From: a virus
Reading direction: 5' to 3' (one strand)
Virus record (IMG/VR): IMGVR_UViG_3300046028_005098
Coordinates: 1 to 20,280 of that record
DNA: 20,280 nt
Shown: piece after piece, positions 13,663 to 20,280 of the stretch
Layout: each line of letters begins with the position of its first letter
How positions within the stretch are numbered: position 1 is the stretch's first letter
Notes under the pieces: generated by a model
Database searches by the model: none
What the model saw: only the letters and a program-made list of their open reading frames with translations
Told to the model about the DNA's origin: nothing
Translations under genes and position numbers: made by a program

Positions 13663-14115
13663 TCACTGAATGAAACCAGCCTTGCGGGCGGTTTCGGTCA
13701 TGACGTCTGAAAGGCCATCAAGAATGATGGTGGTGCTGGCGGCGACGGCTGGCGCCAAGAACGCGCGCTGAACGCGCGAGCCGCCAGCCGTACGGCCGCC
13801 GTACTCATAGATGTAAGGGTACGGGTAGTCGGCGCGCGTGGTTTTACCGCCGCGCAAACCTGGCTGCTCCGCGGGCGGCCGCTTGGCCTTCTCGATGATG
13901 TCTAGAGACTTCATCTTGGCTGATGGCTTGATCTTCTTTACAAGGTCGCCGGAGGCGCTGAAGCCGCGCGCTTGGGCTTCTTGTTGCGCCTTGGTCGCCA
14001 CCTTGACGCCAATCTTCCTGAGGCCAACCTTGACTTCTTTATCAAGGTTAGTATCCAACGCTTTGACGCTACGGCGCCAGGCATTGTACTCAGGAATCAG
14101 TATGACCTGGGACAA
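13663..14115 (-). CDS. HK97 gp10-like tail component, TTG start
   Basis: A 150-aa protein resembling the HK97-gp10 family of head-tail/tail completion proteins. It has a basic N-terminal helical half (residues 15-80, Lys/Arg-rich, KVGLRKIGVKVATKAQQEA), a central YPYPYIYEYGGRTAGG motif typical of the family, then RVQRAFLAPAVAAS and a C-terminal helix. The only usable start is TTG at 14115, since no ATG or GTG lies between the upstream in-frame stop and the conserved region. No clear ribosome site precedes it; coupling to the tube gene, which stops four bases upstream, may supply ribosomes. The order tube, then gp10-like, is less usual than the reverse. Confidence 0.72.
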   Translation of the reverse strand: MSQVILIPEYNAWRRSVKALDTNLDKEVKVGLRKIGVKVATKAQQEAQARGFSASGDLVKKIKPSAKMKSLDIIEKAKRPPAEQPGLRGGKTTRADYPYPYIYEYGGRTAGGSRVQRAFLAPAVAASTTIILDGLSDVMTETARKAGFIQ

Positions 14116-14119
14116 GGTT

Positions 14120-15085
14120 TTAGGCCGTGGTGTCGGTGTTCACGGTGGCGATGGTGATGGCCTCTTGGCTACCATCGTACAGACCCTTGAAGGTGAGCTT
14201 CTGGTCAAGGACTTCTGAACCGCCGACGTTCGGGGTGTCGCCATCGAACCGCGCCACCGGAACCGTCACCGTAACGGCGCGCTTGTACGTGCCGGTGATT
14301 GAGCTGCCGACCCAGGTCGCGGAGATGCTTCCGTGGGTAGCGTTGACGACGCGGTTGTAAGCCGTGAGGTCCTTGAACTCAGCGGTGATTTCGCCGGTGA
14401 TTTCTGTCATGGCGGCGGCGACTGGCTGGTTGATGGTTTGGCTGCCGAGGATGTAACGCTCAGCGTCCAAGCCGTTGGCGACGGTGACGGAGAAGTCTTT
14501 ACATTCGTAAGCGCTTCCCGCTATCGAGATGGTGGCGCCAACGAACGAAAGAAGCTCTTGGCTGGCGGGGTAGCTGGCCGTTGTGGTTGAGCCGGTAGCT
14601 TCGTCCTTACCGATGAACTGCCACTCCGCCTTGAGCAGCTCGTTGATTGAGTTGGACAACGTGAACTCGCTGATCTTGCAGCCGTTGTAGGTGAACGCGC
14701 GAACGGTGCCGTCGTTACCTGGGCGGCCAACCTCAAGCGTCAAGCCAAGGCTGTAAGGGTCGCCGAGCGTAGCCGTATGCGTGTAAACGGTGCCGCTTGT
14801 ATTGACGCTGGCGTTGGCGCCCAGGCCATGCTTCATCAGCAGGCCGATGTTCTCCGCCGTGACGTCCATAGAGACGCTTCCGGCGACGGCCTTTTGGCCA
14901 ACCGAGTAACGGTCTGAACGGAGGACGCGGTTGCCTGCGCGCAGGCCTTCCGACTCGATCCTCTCGATGGTGAGCGCCAGGCTCTCGTCATTGAACTCAT
15001 AGAACCTGGTGGGAGTTACTGCGGATCCCCAGGTTGATTCTACTCCGATGCCGAGCTGGGCGGCAAGACCTGAACGAATGGCCAT
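14120..15085 (-). CDS. Major tail tube protein
   Basis: A 321-aa protein predicted to polymerise into the tail tube. The N-terminus (IRSGLAAQLGIGVESTWGSA, then VTPTRFYEF) is characteristic of the phage tail-tube families that begin with 'G-x-ES-x-W-G-x-x-V-x-P-T-x'. Downstream segments such as LLMKHGLGA, a beta-rich middle and an Ig-like or extra barrel region (ITGEITAEFKDLTAYNRVVN) fit tube proteins of about 300 aa. It precedes a gp10-like gene and the tail chaperones. A strong AAGGAG sits 11 bases before the ATG. The length suggests one extra domain beyond the minimal tube fold. Confidence 0.88.
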   Translation of the reverse strand: MAIRSGLAAQLGIGVESTWGSAVTPTRFYEFNDESLALTIERIESEGLRAGNRVLRSDRYSVGQKAVAGSVSMDVTAENIGLLMKHGLGANASVNTSGTVYTHTATLGDPYSLGLTLEVGRPGNDGTVRAFTYNGCKISEFTLSNSINELLKAEWQFIGKDEATGSTTTASYPASQELLSFVGATISIAGSAYECKDFSVTVANGLDAERYILGSQTINQPVAAAMTEITGEITAEFKDLTAYNRVVNATHGSISATWVGSSITGTYKRAVTVTVPVARFDGDTPNVGGSEVLDQKLTFKGLYDGSQEAITIATVNTDTTA

Positions 15086-15091
15086 AGTGGA

Positions 15092-15286
15092 CTACTCCTT
15101 GCCCTTCTCGGGCTGCTTGGTTGGTTTGGTTGGTTTGGTTGGCTTCCAGTCGCCGCGCGCTATTAGCTCAGCGGCAAGCTCGTCTGGCACCTCAACGTCG
15201 CCGCCAAGGTCGCAGGCGTATACCACGCCAGAAGCCAGCGGGATTACTACGCCTTGATGAGGTCCTTTGTAGCTGATGCTTTTCAT
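15092..15286 (-). CDS. Small neck/tail-region protein (64 aa) with KPT repeats
   Basis: A compact beta-type domain, with KGPHQGVVIPLASGVVYACD, then VEVPDELAAELIARGDWKP. It resembles the short proteins often found next to tail tube genes in actinophages, where a Y-x-GPH start and a VPDELA..L helix recur. Its function is not known. The C-terminus is a repetitive KPTKPTKPTK tail encoded by an AACC-type repeat. The ribosome site is AGGAG, seven bases before ATG. Its last codons carry the AAGGAG ribosome site of the tail tube gene, which starts six bases after its stop. Confidence 0.72.
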   Translation of the reverse strand: MKSISYKGPHQGVVIPLASGVVYACDLGGDVEVPDELAAELIARGDWKPTKPTKPTKQPEKGKE

Positions 15287-15295
15287 GTCGTTCTC

Positions 15296-15733
15296 CTAGA
15301 TACTTTCGGCGGCTTCGACGCCGAGGGTGAGTACGGATTGACGCGCCTGGTCGTTGGCGAATTCTTCTAGCTGGAAGGGCTGCGCGAGCTGCGCCACGCG
15401 CACGACGCCTCCAAGGGTGGGGTCGGCGCGCAACAAGTCTTCTAGCTCAGCCGCCAAGGTGAAGGCGCGCTCCGTACAGGTTTGCTGCTGGTTGCCTTCG
15501 CGGAGGACTGAGCAGTAGACGGTGAGGGTGTAGGTTTCATCTTTGCGTAGGTGGCCAAGCGCCGCAAACTCTTGTGAGCCGCTTATGTCGCCCAGGGCAA
15601 TGAACTCGCGCGGCGCGCTGGGTAGCGGCGCCCCGTAGCTGATGGTGACGCCAGACAAGCCGGTGCGCGCGGCCAGGGCGGTAAAGAGTGCCGCCTTGAG
15701 AACCGGCGCCGTACTCTTGTAGGTGACGGGCAT
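15296..15733 (-). CDS. Probable tail terminator / tail completion protein
   Basis: A 145-aa alpha/beta protein, MPVTYKSTAPVLKAALFTAL at the N-terminus. It has a middle strand pair containing DETYTLTVYCSVLREG, a helix AFTLAAELEDLLRADPTL, and a C-terminal strand. This order (N-terminal helix, ISYG strand, E-x-x-x-L-x-V-x-C strand, ELEDLLR helix) resembles the lambda gpU / HK97 gp10-neighbour class that caps the tail tube. The place between connector and tail tube genes supports this. Identity is by fold pattern and synteny, not by a catalytic motif, so it could instead be a head-closure protein. It overlaps the connector stop by one base. Confidence 0.65.
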   Translation of the reverse strand: MPVTYKSTAPVLKAALFTALAARTGLSGVTISYGAPLPSAPREFIALGDISGSQEFAALGHLRKDETYTLTVYCSVLREGNQQQTCTERAFTLAAELEDLLRADPTLGGVVRVAQLAQPFQLEEFANDQARQSVLTLGVEAAESI

Positions 15734-16359
15734 TAGATGGCAGGCCGCTTGTAGGGACTCAGCATCCGTAGTGAGGCGGCCGGTAGCGCGTAGTTGATTG
15801 GCCGCTCAGCGGTGAGCTGGCGCGGGTCGCCAAAGTCGTTCAGGTCAAGCGCTGGCACGTCACGCCGAACGGCGCTCGCGACGGCGACGATGGTGGCCTG
15901 CTTGACGTCGTCTGGCACGCTGGCGAAGCCCCAGGCGCCCGCGATTCTAACTTGCGCGTAGCCAAAGAACCGCGCGGTGTTCGACTGGAAGAGGTTAGCC
16001 AGGTTGCCCGCTAGCCGCACCGATGTGTAAACGCCATGAACCGGCGTAACAGGGTGAAGCTGATAGTCTGAGGTCGCCGTCAAAGTTAGCGGCGCGGCGT
16101 CTTCGGGGTGAAGCGTCAGCGCCGTAACTGACCTCAGGTCGTAAGGCGCCAGCTCCAGCTTCAGCGAGCCAACGTCAAGGCGGAACGTGCGCGTGGCGGT
16201 GGCCGTGGTTGGCGCAAACTCGCGCTGCGTCCACGCCATGATGGCGGCGCTCAACGGCGTGATGGTAGCGCTGATTAGGGCGTCGCGCGATGTGTCGGCG
16301 GCGGGCAATTCTAGGAACGCCCGAACCTCAGCCAGCGTACAAAGATCGTTAGCGGCCAT
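15733..16359 (-). CDS. Head-tail connector / adaptor (HK97 gp6-like)
   Basis: Predicted ring protein that docks under the portal and starts the neck. The N-terminus, with CTLAEVRAFLELPAADTSRD followed by a helix containing IMAWTQREF, matches the usual start of gp6-type adaptors: short helices plus a conserved Trp/Phe segment. A beta-rich middle part (residues 55-150) includes YDLRSVTALTLH, VHGVYTSVRLAG and VRIAGAWGFASVPDDVKQA. That last motif (G-x-W-G then VP..VKQA) is typical of the family. Length is 208 aa. The ATG directly follows the preceding TAG, and its own TAA overlaps the next ATG (TAATG), implying coupled translation. Confidence 0.82.
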   Translation of the reverse strand: MAANDLCTLAEVRAFLELPAADTSRDALISATITPLSAAIMAWTQREFAPTTATATRTFRLDVGSLKLELAPYDLRSVTALTLHPEDAAPLTLTATSDYQLHPVTPVHGVYTSVRLAGNLANLFQSNTARFFGYAQVRIAGAWGFASVPDDVKQATIVAVASAVRRDVPALDLNDFGDPRQLTAERPINYALPAASLRMLSPYKRPAI

Positions 16360-16533
16360 CTAGCGCTCCGCCACCTGGCGCGGCGCTGGGCGCTTGGCCG
16401 CCCTGGCGGCTGGCGCGCGGCCTTCTTCGCCCAGCCTGGTCAGGATGCGCTCAACCTGGGCGCGGCGCTTAGCGCTGGCCGTAGTGTCACGCTCATGGAT
16501 GAGTGCTTTGATGTCTACGGCTTCGGTCTTCAT
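16360..16533 (-). CDS. Small basic hypothetical protein (57 aa)
   Basis: I do not recognise this protein. It starts MKTEAVDIKALIHERDTTAS, is helical and charged, and ends in an Ala/Arg/Pro-rich basic tail (RAAKRPAPRQVAER). The frame is open further upstream, into the tRNA-like element, but the ATG at 16533 has AGGAG at good spacing and is the better start. It lies between the capsid gene and the connector; its TAG stop abuts the connector ATG. In related phages this slot often holds short linker or head-associated proteins. A nucleic-acid-facing role is only a guess from charge. Confidence 0.7.
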   Translation of the reverse strand: MKTEAVDIKALIHERDTTASAKRRAQVERILTRLGEEGRAPAARAAKRPAPRQVAER

Positions 16534-16564
16534 CTTAGTCTCCTGGCTTGGCTTCGTGCTGCTA

Positions 16565-16630
16565 TGCGGCGGCGAGGAATCGAACCTCGCCAAGCCCCGT
16601 TACAAGAGGAGTGTAACGCCAGGGCGCCGC
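16565..16630 (-). tRNA. tRNA-like element with reduced or missing D arm
   Basis: Read on the minus strand, a 66-nt segment has a tRNA outline. The acceptor strands are GCGGCGC and CCGCCGC, pairing at six of seven positions. The T arm is canonical, with stem CGAGG/CCTCG and loop TTCGATT, followed by a discriminator A and no encoded CCA. Two anticodon arms are possible. One is a perfect TTACA/TGTAA stem with loop CTCCTCT (anticodon CCT, Arg). The other has the well-formed loop CTTGTAA (anticodon TGT, Thr) on an imperfect CTCCT/CGGGG stem. Only 7 to 12 bases lie between acceptor and anticodon stem, too few for a normal D arm. It could be a divergent phage tRNA, a decayed one, or another structured RNA. 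Confidence 0.55.
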
Positions 16631-16654
16631 GGTACTACGTCCTTCCGGGTCAGC

Positions 16655-17983
16655 CTAGAACGAAGGCGTGACCAAGCCGGTTCCGGTGATGGCCGAGATG
16701 GCCTTCGGACGGCGACCCTGGATCTGGGCGTAGTAGTTGAACAAGCGGAACCGAACCTGAAGCGTCCCGGAGAGCACGTCACGGAACGTATCGAGATACG
16801 GTCCAGCGGCGTCTTCGTAGATGTACAGGTTTGGCGCGGCTACGACCAGGATGGAGTCCTGGTTGGTTCCCGCTCCGGTGTTCGTTGGGATGTTGGCCGA
16901 CGTGAGAACCGGCAGCCCTTGGATCTGGCCAACTGCGCCCTCGGCCGCCCCGTTGTTCGTGCCAGCGGCGTTCATTGGCGCGTACGGGGTGATGAGTGGG
17001 CGGTTGGTTGAGTCAGACGCAGCGAGGATGAACGCCCAGCGACGCGGATGCATAATGATATGCGTCGGCGCCTCAAAGATGTTCGTCTGGATCTGCTGAA
17101 TGGCGTCAGCAATCTTGGAGTACAACTCAGCTACCGTCGGGCTTGAGTCCGTGTAGGTGACCGAGTTGATTCCGCTCAACTGGAGCAGACCCTTGCTGTT
17201 CGTTGTCGATGAGTTCAAGACCGCGGTCTCGAGGCCACCTGCGTAAGCGCGCGTCAAGTCAGCAAAGATGACTTGGTCAACGCCAGGGATAGAACGGTCA
17301 ACGAGCTGCTGCGACACGTTCTGGATTCCCGCAATGGTCTGTACGGCGCCAGTGATGGTGCCGAACGTGGCTGCCGTATCCTGGGCTGCGCTAGCCTCAG
17401 TTTGCGTAGCTACGGCTGTGCCGGTGTCCATTGTTGGAATGTTGATGCTGTCCGTGTTAGCGGGCAGCGGCTTGGTGCCGATGGCGTCGACGACCTTACG
17501 GCCAGGGCGTGCGAGCGTAACGAACTCGTCCTGGAGGTAGATCGGCGGAACCAGGTAGCCACCATCGCCGTCGGTTCCCGATACCAGCGAGCTGGTGCGG
17601 TTCTCGACGAGCATCTCGTTGGCGTGGCGCTCAAGGCGGGCAGCGGCTGAGCCGTTACCCTTCTGGGCGGCAACCAGGTCGCGGAAGATGCTGTTCGGCG
17701 CGTGAGCCTCGTAAGTCAGCGGCTCCGCTGTTACTGAGACGTCAGCCTCAGGTGCGGCGGCCTCTGGCTCAACTGGCAGAGCGCTACGAGCTTCAGCGAC
17801 GCGCTCAGCGCGTTCAACGGCTTCGCAGGCGCGCTTGTGAGACGCGTCAGCGTCGTCGAAGTCGCCCTGAAGGGCGTCCAGGTCAGCGTCAGTGGATGGC
17901 TGCTCCAGCGCTGCGGCAGCCTCGGTCATTGCTTCGAACGCGGTGTGAACCGCGCCCCGTAGTTCGGTGATGTCGGAAGGCAT
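16655..17983 (-). CDS. Major capsid protein (HK97 fold)
   Basis: Builds the icosahedral shell. The first 110 or so residues are acidic, helical and coiled-coil-like, as expected for a delta (scaffolding) domain removed by the upstream protease. The mature part probably begins near the segment SSLVSGTDGDGGYLVPP (131-147), the usual N-arm motif of this family. Further family features are PLPANTDSINIPTM after the N-arm and a C-terminal stretch with LQVRFRLFNYYAQIQGRRPKA. Length is 442 aa. The gene starts 5 bases after the protease stop, and its ribosome site (AAAGG) lies inside the last protease codons, so the two are translationally linked. A tRNA-like element follows in the downstream gap. Confidence 0.94.
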   Translation of the reverse strand: MPSDITELRGAVHTAFEAMTEAAAALEQPSTDADLDALQGDFDDADASHKRACEAVERAERVAEARSALPVEPEAAAPEADVSVTAEPLTYEAHAPNSIFRDLVAAQKGNGSAAARLERHANEMLVENRTSSLVSGTDGDGGYLVPPIYLQDEFVTLARPGRKVVDAIGTKPLPANTDSINIPTMDTGTAVATQTEASAAQDTAATFGTITGAVQTIAGIQNVSQQLVDRSIPGVDQVIFADLTRAYAGGLETAVLNSSTTNSKGLLQLSGINSVTYTDSSPTVAELYSKIADAIQQIQTNIFEAPTHIIMHPRRWAFILAASDSTNRPLITPYAPMNAAGTNNGAAEGAVGQIQGLPVLTSANIPTNTGAGTNQDSILVVAAPNLYIYEDAAGPYLDTFRDVLSGTLQVRFRLFNYYAQIQGRRPKAISAITGTGLVTPSF

Positions 17984-17988
17984 TGTGC

Positions 17989-18978
17989 CTAACCTTTCTG
18001 TCGGGTTTTTGCGGATGCGAGCGTCAAGCGCCGCTTTGCTCTCGAGAACTGCTCAAGCTCCCGAGCCTTGCGCGCTTCATGCGCTACGTCATCGGCGCTG
18101 GCCTCGCCCGTGGGCGGCTCCAGCGTTGGTTCCGAATCAGCAGTCAAGTCTGAGTCCCTAACCGATTGGGCGTCGGTTTGGAGGTAGGCCGGTGATGTGA
18201 CGAGGCTCACGTCGTGAAGGCGGTTGACCTCCAGCACGCGGCGTAGAATGGTGCCGTCTGAGCGCTCTTGCCAGTCATCCGACGCAACCGTGAAGGCAAA
18301 GCTCATCTGGGACACGTCGCCCCTGCGAACCACCTCACGGAGGTCACGAGCGTATTGAGTGTCAGGCGCCATGAAGTGCGCGTGAAGGCCGCGCGGGTCT
18401 TCCCGTAGCTCCAGGGTGTTATTCGTGGTGCGACCGAGGACGTAGTTGGGGTCATGGTTGAAGAGCGCAACGGTGTCCTGCTTGGCGTCAAGCGCCTTCC
18501 TGAAGGCGCCGCGGGCGATGACCTCAGTGAAGCCGCCCAGGTCTTGCGACTCACGGTCAAAGACGGCGGCGTGACCACGGAAGACGGGCGCGCCATTCGT
18601 GGCGTCTGGCTCGGTGTCATCAACGGTAATGGGAGCGGTCATCTCGCGGCGCTCAGGAATGGTAACGGTGCGCGTAACGCCCGTGGCTGAGCGTAGCTGA
18701 ACCTGGTTGCCGGAGCGGCTCTCAACGCTCAAGGCGGCGGCGCGCGGCGAAGTCATCTCCGCTGGTTCTTCGACTTCGTATTCTTCGTCGCCGCTACCGT
18801 CAGCGGCGATGGCCGCCTTCAATGAGTCTAGCTCCATGGCCGCGGCGGCCAGGTGGGCGCCAAGCCTTTCGGCGCAGGCCGCCATGGTTTCGTCGCCAGC
18901 CTCTTGGTCAACGGCCGCGTAGGCGCCCTCATTGGCGGCTGGGTCTTCGGTCATCATTACGTCGCGATGGTCAGGCAT
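17989..18978 (-). CDS. Prohead maturation protease (HK97 gp4-like, peptidase U35) with long N-terminal extension
   Basis: Serine protease that cleaves the capsid delta domain during head maturation. The core begins near residue 132 (PVFRGHAAVFDRES). It contains FNHDPNYVLGRT with the probable catalytic His175, QMSFAF with the probable catalytic Ser226, and LHDVSLVTSPAY (255-265) near the end of the fold. The protein is 329 aa, longer than the roughly 200-230 aa typical of the family. The excess is an N-terminal acidic, Ala-rich, largely helical region (1-110) and a charged C-terminal tail (about 275-329). Either could act as a scaffold, which is inference. The start at 18978 lies 10 bases after the portal stop with AAGGA upstream. 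In-frame ATGs at residues 8 and 9 have weaker context. Confidence 0.9.
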   Translation of the reverse strand: MPDHRDVMMTEDPAANEGAYAAVDQEAGDETMAACAERLGAHLAAAAMELDSLKAAIAADGSGDEEYEVEEPAEMTSPRAAALSVESRSGNQVQLRSATGVTRTVTIPERREMTAPITVDDTEPDATNGAPVFRGHAAVFDRESQDLGGFTEVIARGAFRKALDAKQDTVALFNHDPNYVLGRTTNNTLELREDPRGLHAHFMAPDTQYARDLREVVRRGDVSQMSFAFTVASDDWQERSDGTILRRVLEVNRLHDVSLVTSPAYLQTDAQSVRDSDLTADSEPTLEPPTGEASADDVAHEARKARELEQFSRAKRRLTLASAKTRQKG

Positions 18979-18988
18979 GTTGGCTGGT

Positions 18989-20218
18989 TTATCCTTGTCC
19001 GGCTACGGAGCCGTTGTCGGGGTTGGTCGGCTGAAGGTTTGGCGCCCCGCCGACTGGCGTGGTTTGGAGTTCGTCGGCGCCTGGCTGATCTAGTGGAGGC
19101 ATGTTCTCCAGGCCGCGAATCTGGTTGGCGGTCAGCCAGCCAGCCTGCCTGCCCTTGAGGTAAGCCTCGTAGCGGTCTTTGGTTGTTGGCCTCAAGATGG
19201 CGTCAGCCAAGAACTCAACGCGCAAGTCGCCAGCCTTGGCTCCGAAGAGTTGCTGGTCGGCCTTGAGCGCCTGCTCAATGCGGCGTAGCCTGGGCGACAG
19301 GTGGAACTTGAGGAAGTGGTCAGCCAGGTTCTCAGCGGCGCCAGGCGCCATCTGCTCAGCGACGGCGATGAGGGCTGGCGGCACGCTAAAGATTCGGGCG
19401 ATCTGCTCCATGCCGAAGCGCTGGCTCGTAATGAACTCGGCGTCAGCCAGGCTGATAGGCAGCGTGACCAGGTCAGCGCCGCCACCTAGTACGGCGGTCT
19501 TGTGGCTGGAGGCGGCGCCCGCGTGCTGGTCGTCCCAAAGGTCAGTCATCTCCCGAGCCTGCTCTTTGGTCATGGTGTTGGGCATCTTGAGGACTACGCC
19601 TGGGCGCGCGTCATTCTGGAAGAAAGCGTTTTGGAAACGGTTCAACGACTGGACGGTGGCCAGCGTATCGCGGTGCTGCTCTATTGGGCTGGGCGCGACG
19701 AGCTTCCCGTTGCTGGTGAAGCCGCGAATGTGGAGCACGTCTTTGCGCGTCAGGTTCTTGAGGCGCCCCTGCGGGAGCGTGAGGTCGTAGGTCAGCTCGC
19801 CGGTGCGGCGGTCTTGGCTCACCTTGACGTTCCCAGCCGGTACGCACCGTAGCTCAACCACCTGGCCGCGGCTCATTGTCTTGTGAACGTAAGCGTTGCC
19901 GAAGCCCTCGATTGAGGCGCTGATGTCAGCCATCAAATCAAAGGCGGTTTGGTCTGAGTTTGGCGCGTCGTGAAGCAGCTGGTACTGAAGCGAATCCGTC
20001 GCCGGTTCCATGTCGGCGCCGTGGTAGATCTTCAGTGGCATGGCCGCGATAGTCTCTGACACAAGACGGATGCAAGCCATGACGGCGGGCAGCGCTACGG
20101 CCTGGGTAGCGGTGACGTTGTTGCCAAAGGCCAGGCGGTTGACGGGAGCCGGTACGGCGCTGGTTCCAAACTCAGCGAACCTGACCTCGCGGTCGCCCTG
20201 GGCGGTTTGGAGCCTCAT
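18989..20218 (-). CDS. Portal protein (HK97 family)
   Basis: Forms the dodecameric ring at one capsid vertex through which DNA is packaged and ejected, and to which the tail joins. At 409 aa it has the usual size for HK97-type portals. Recognisable family segments are VMACIRLVSETIAAMPLKIY (residues 46-65), the FFQNDARPGVVLKMP region near residues 199-213, and EQIARIFSVPPALI (271-284). The C-terminus (about 375-409) is Pro/Gly-rich and probably disordered. The ATG overlaps the stop of the preceding frame and has an AGGTG-like ribosome site 11 bases upstream. Position directly before protease and major capsid is the standard head cassette order. The product class is secure. Confidence 0.95.
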   Translation of the reverse strand: MRLQTAQGDREVRFAEFGTSAVPAPVNRLAFGNNVTATQAVALPAVMACIRLVSETIAAMPLKIYHGADMEPATDSLQYQLLHDAPNSDQTAFDLMADISASIEGFGNAYVHKTMSRGQVVELRCVPAGNVKVSQDRRTGELTYDLTLPQGRLKNLTRKDVLHIRGFTSNGKLVAPSPIEQHRDTLATVQSLNRFQNAFFQNDARPGVVLKMPNTMTKEQAREMTDLWDDQHAGAASSHKTAVLGGGADLVTLPISLADAEFITSQRFGMEQIARIFSVPPALIAVAEQMAPGAAENLADHFLKFHLSPRLRRIEQALKADQQLFGAKAGDLRVEFLADAILRPTTKDRYEAYLKGRQAGWLTANQIRGLENMPPLDQPGADELQTTPVGGAPNLQPTNPDNGSVAGQG

Positions 20219-20277
20219 GACGCCAGCACCTGAACCAGGACGACGCGCTCAGCGGGCACCTCAACGTGGCCAGCCAT
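20215..20277 (-). CDS. 3' end of an unidentified gene upstream of portal (partial)
   Basis: The frame is open to the right edge of the window and ends in a TGA that overlaps the portal ATG as ATGA. Only about 20 residues are visible, beginning MAGHVEVPAERVVLVQVLAS if the in-frame ATG is used. The frame continues past that ATG to the edge, so it is probably the C-terminus of a longer gene. In phages of this layout the gene before portal is often the large terminase or a small linking protein. Nothing here identifies it. Confidence 0.45.
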   Translation of the reverse strand: MAGHVEVPAERVVLVQVLAS

Positions 20278-20280
20278 CGG

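Noticed and set aside
16565-16630. tRNA 3' part as an attP site
   Set aside because: Integrating phages carry tRNA ends near an integrase gene. Here it lies mid-head cluster, has a pairing 5' acceptor strand, and no integrase is in the window.
16394-17011. Plus-strand frame of 205 aa over the capsid end and tRNA-like gap
   Set aside because: Antisense to capsid and the tRNA-like element, with no domain and no ribosome site.
19179-19790. Plus-strand frame of 203 aa opposite portal
   Set aside because: Shadow of the portal gene; composition is typical of antisense reading (Ser/Arg/Trp-rich).

Overview
The window is part of a tailed double-stranded DNA phage or prophage genome (Caudoviricetes) with a long non-contractile tail and an HK97-type head. 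Every gene I accept is on the minus strand, so transcription runs from high to low coordinates. The sequence is GC-rich (high fifties by eye). Genes are tightly packed, mostly joined by ATGA, GTGA or TGATG overlaps or by gaps of a few bases. The paired M15 peptidase and GH25 muramidase, plus a very short holin of a type common in actinophages, suggest a Gram-positive, perhaps actinobacterial, host. That is inference; no host marker is present.

Layout from the right edge, in transcription order. (1) Head: the end of an unidentified gene, portal, prohead protease and major capsid protein, then a tRNA-like element with a reduced or missing D arm in the gap after the capsid gene. (2) Neck and tail tube: a 57-aa protein, head-tail connector, probable tail terminator, a 64-aa protein, major tail tube protein and an HK97 gp10-like protein. 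(3) Tail assembly: a gpG-type chaperone extended by a -1 frameshift into a gpT-type tail (probable slip site AAACCCT), then a 925-aa tape measure. (4) Tail tip: distal tail protein, a 146-aa virion-like protein, three tandem C1q/TNF-like proteins (the first two clearly paralogous), a baseplate hub-like protein and a coiled-coil/beta tip protein. (5) Lysis: a 73-aa single-span membrane protein, M15 peptidase, GH25 muramidase and a 52-aa holin that is easily missed because it is so short. (6) A metallophosphoesterase with an N-terminal helix-turn-helix-like segment and a 111-aa protein, ending at a strong hairpin terminator (2653-2680).

Left of that terminator lies a separately controlled module. 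A promoter at 2565-2592 reads into five small unknown genes. A second promoter of nearly identical design at 1046-1073 reads into a DUF932 (TIGR03299-type) gene. Four of these six genes carry the same leader: an AACC tetranucleotide repeat followed by a purine-rich ribosome binding site and a GCCA-N-N-ATG start context. This shared promoter and leader architecture is the least ordinary feature of the window.

No terminase, integrase, repressor or replication gene is visible, so lifestyle cannot be decided from this window.
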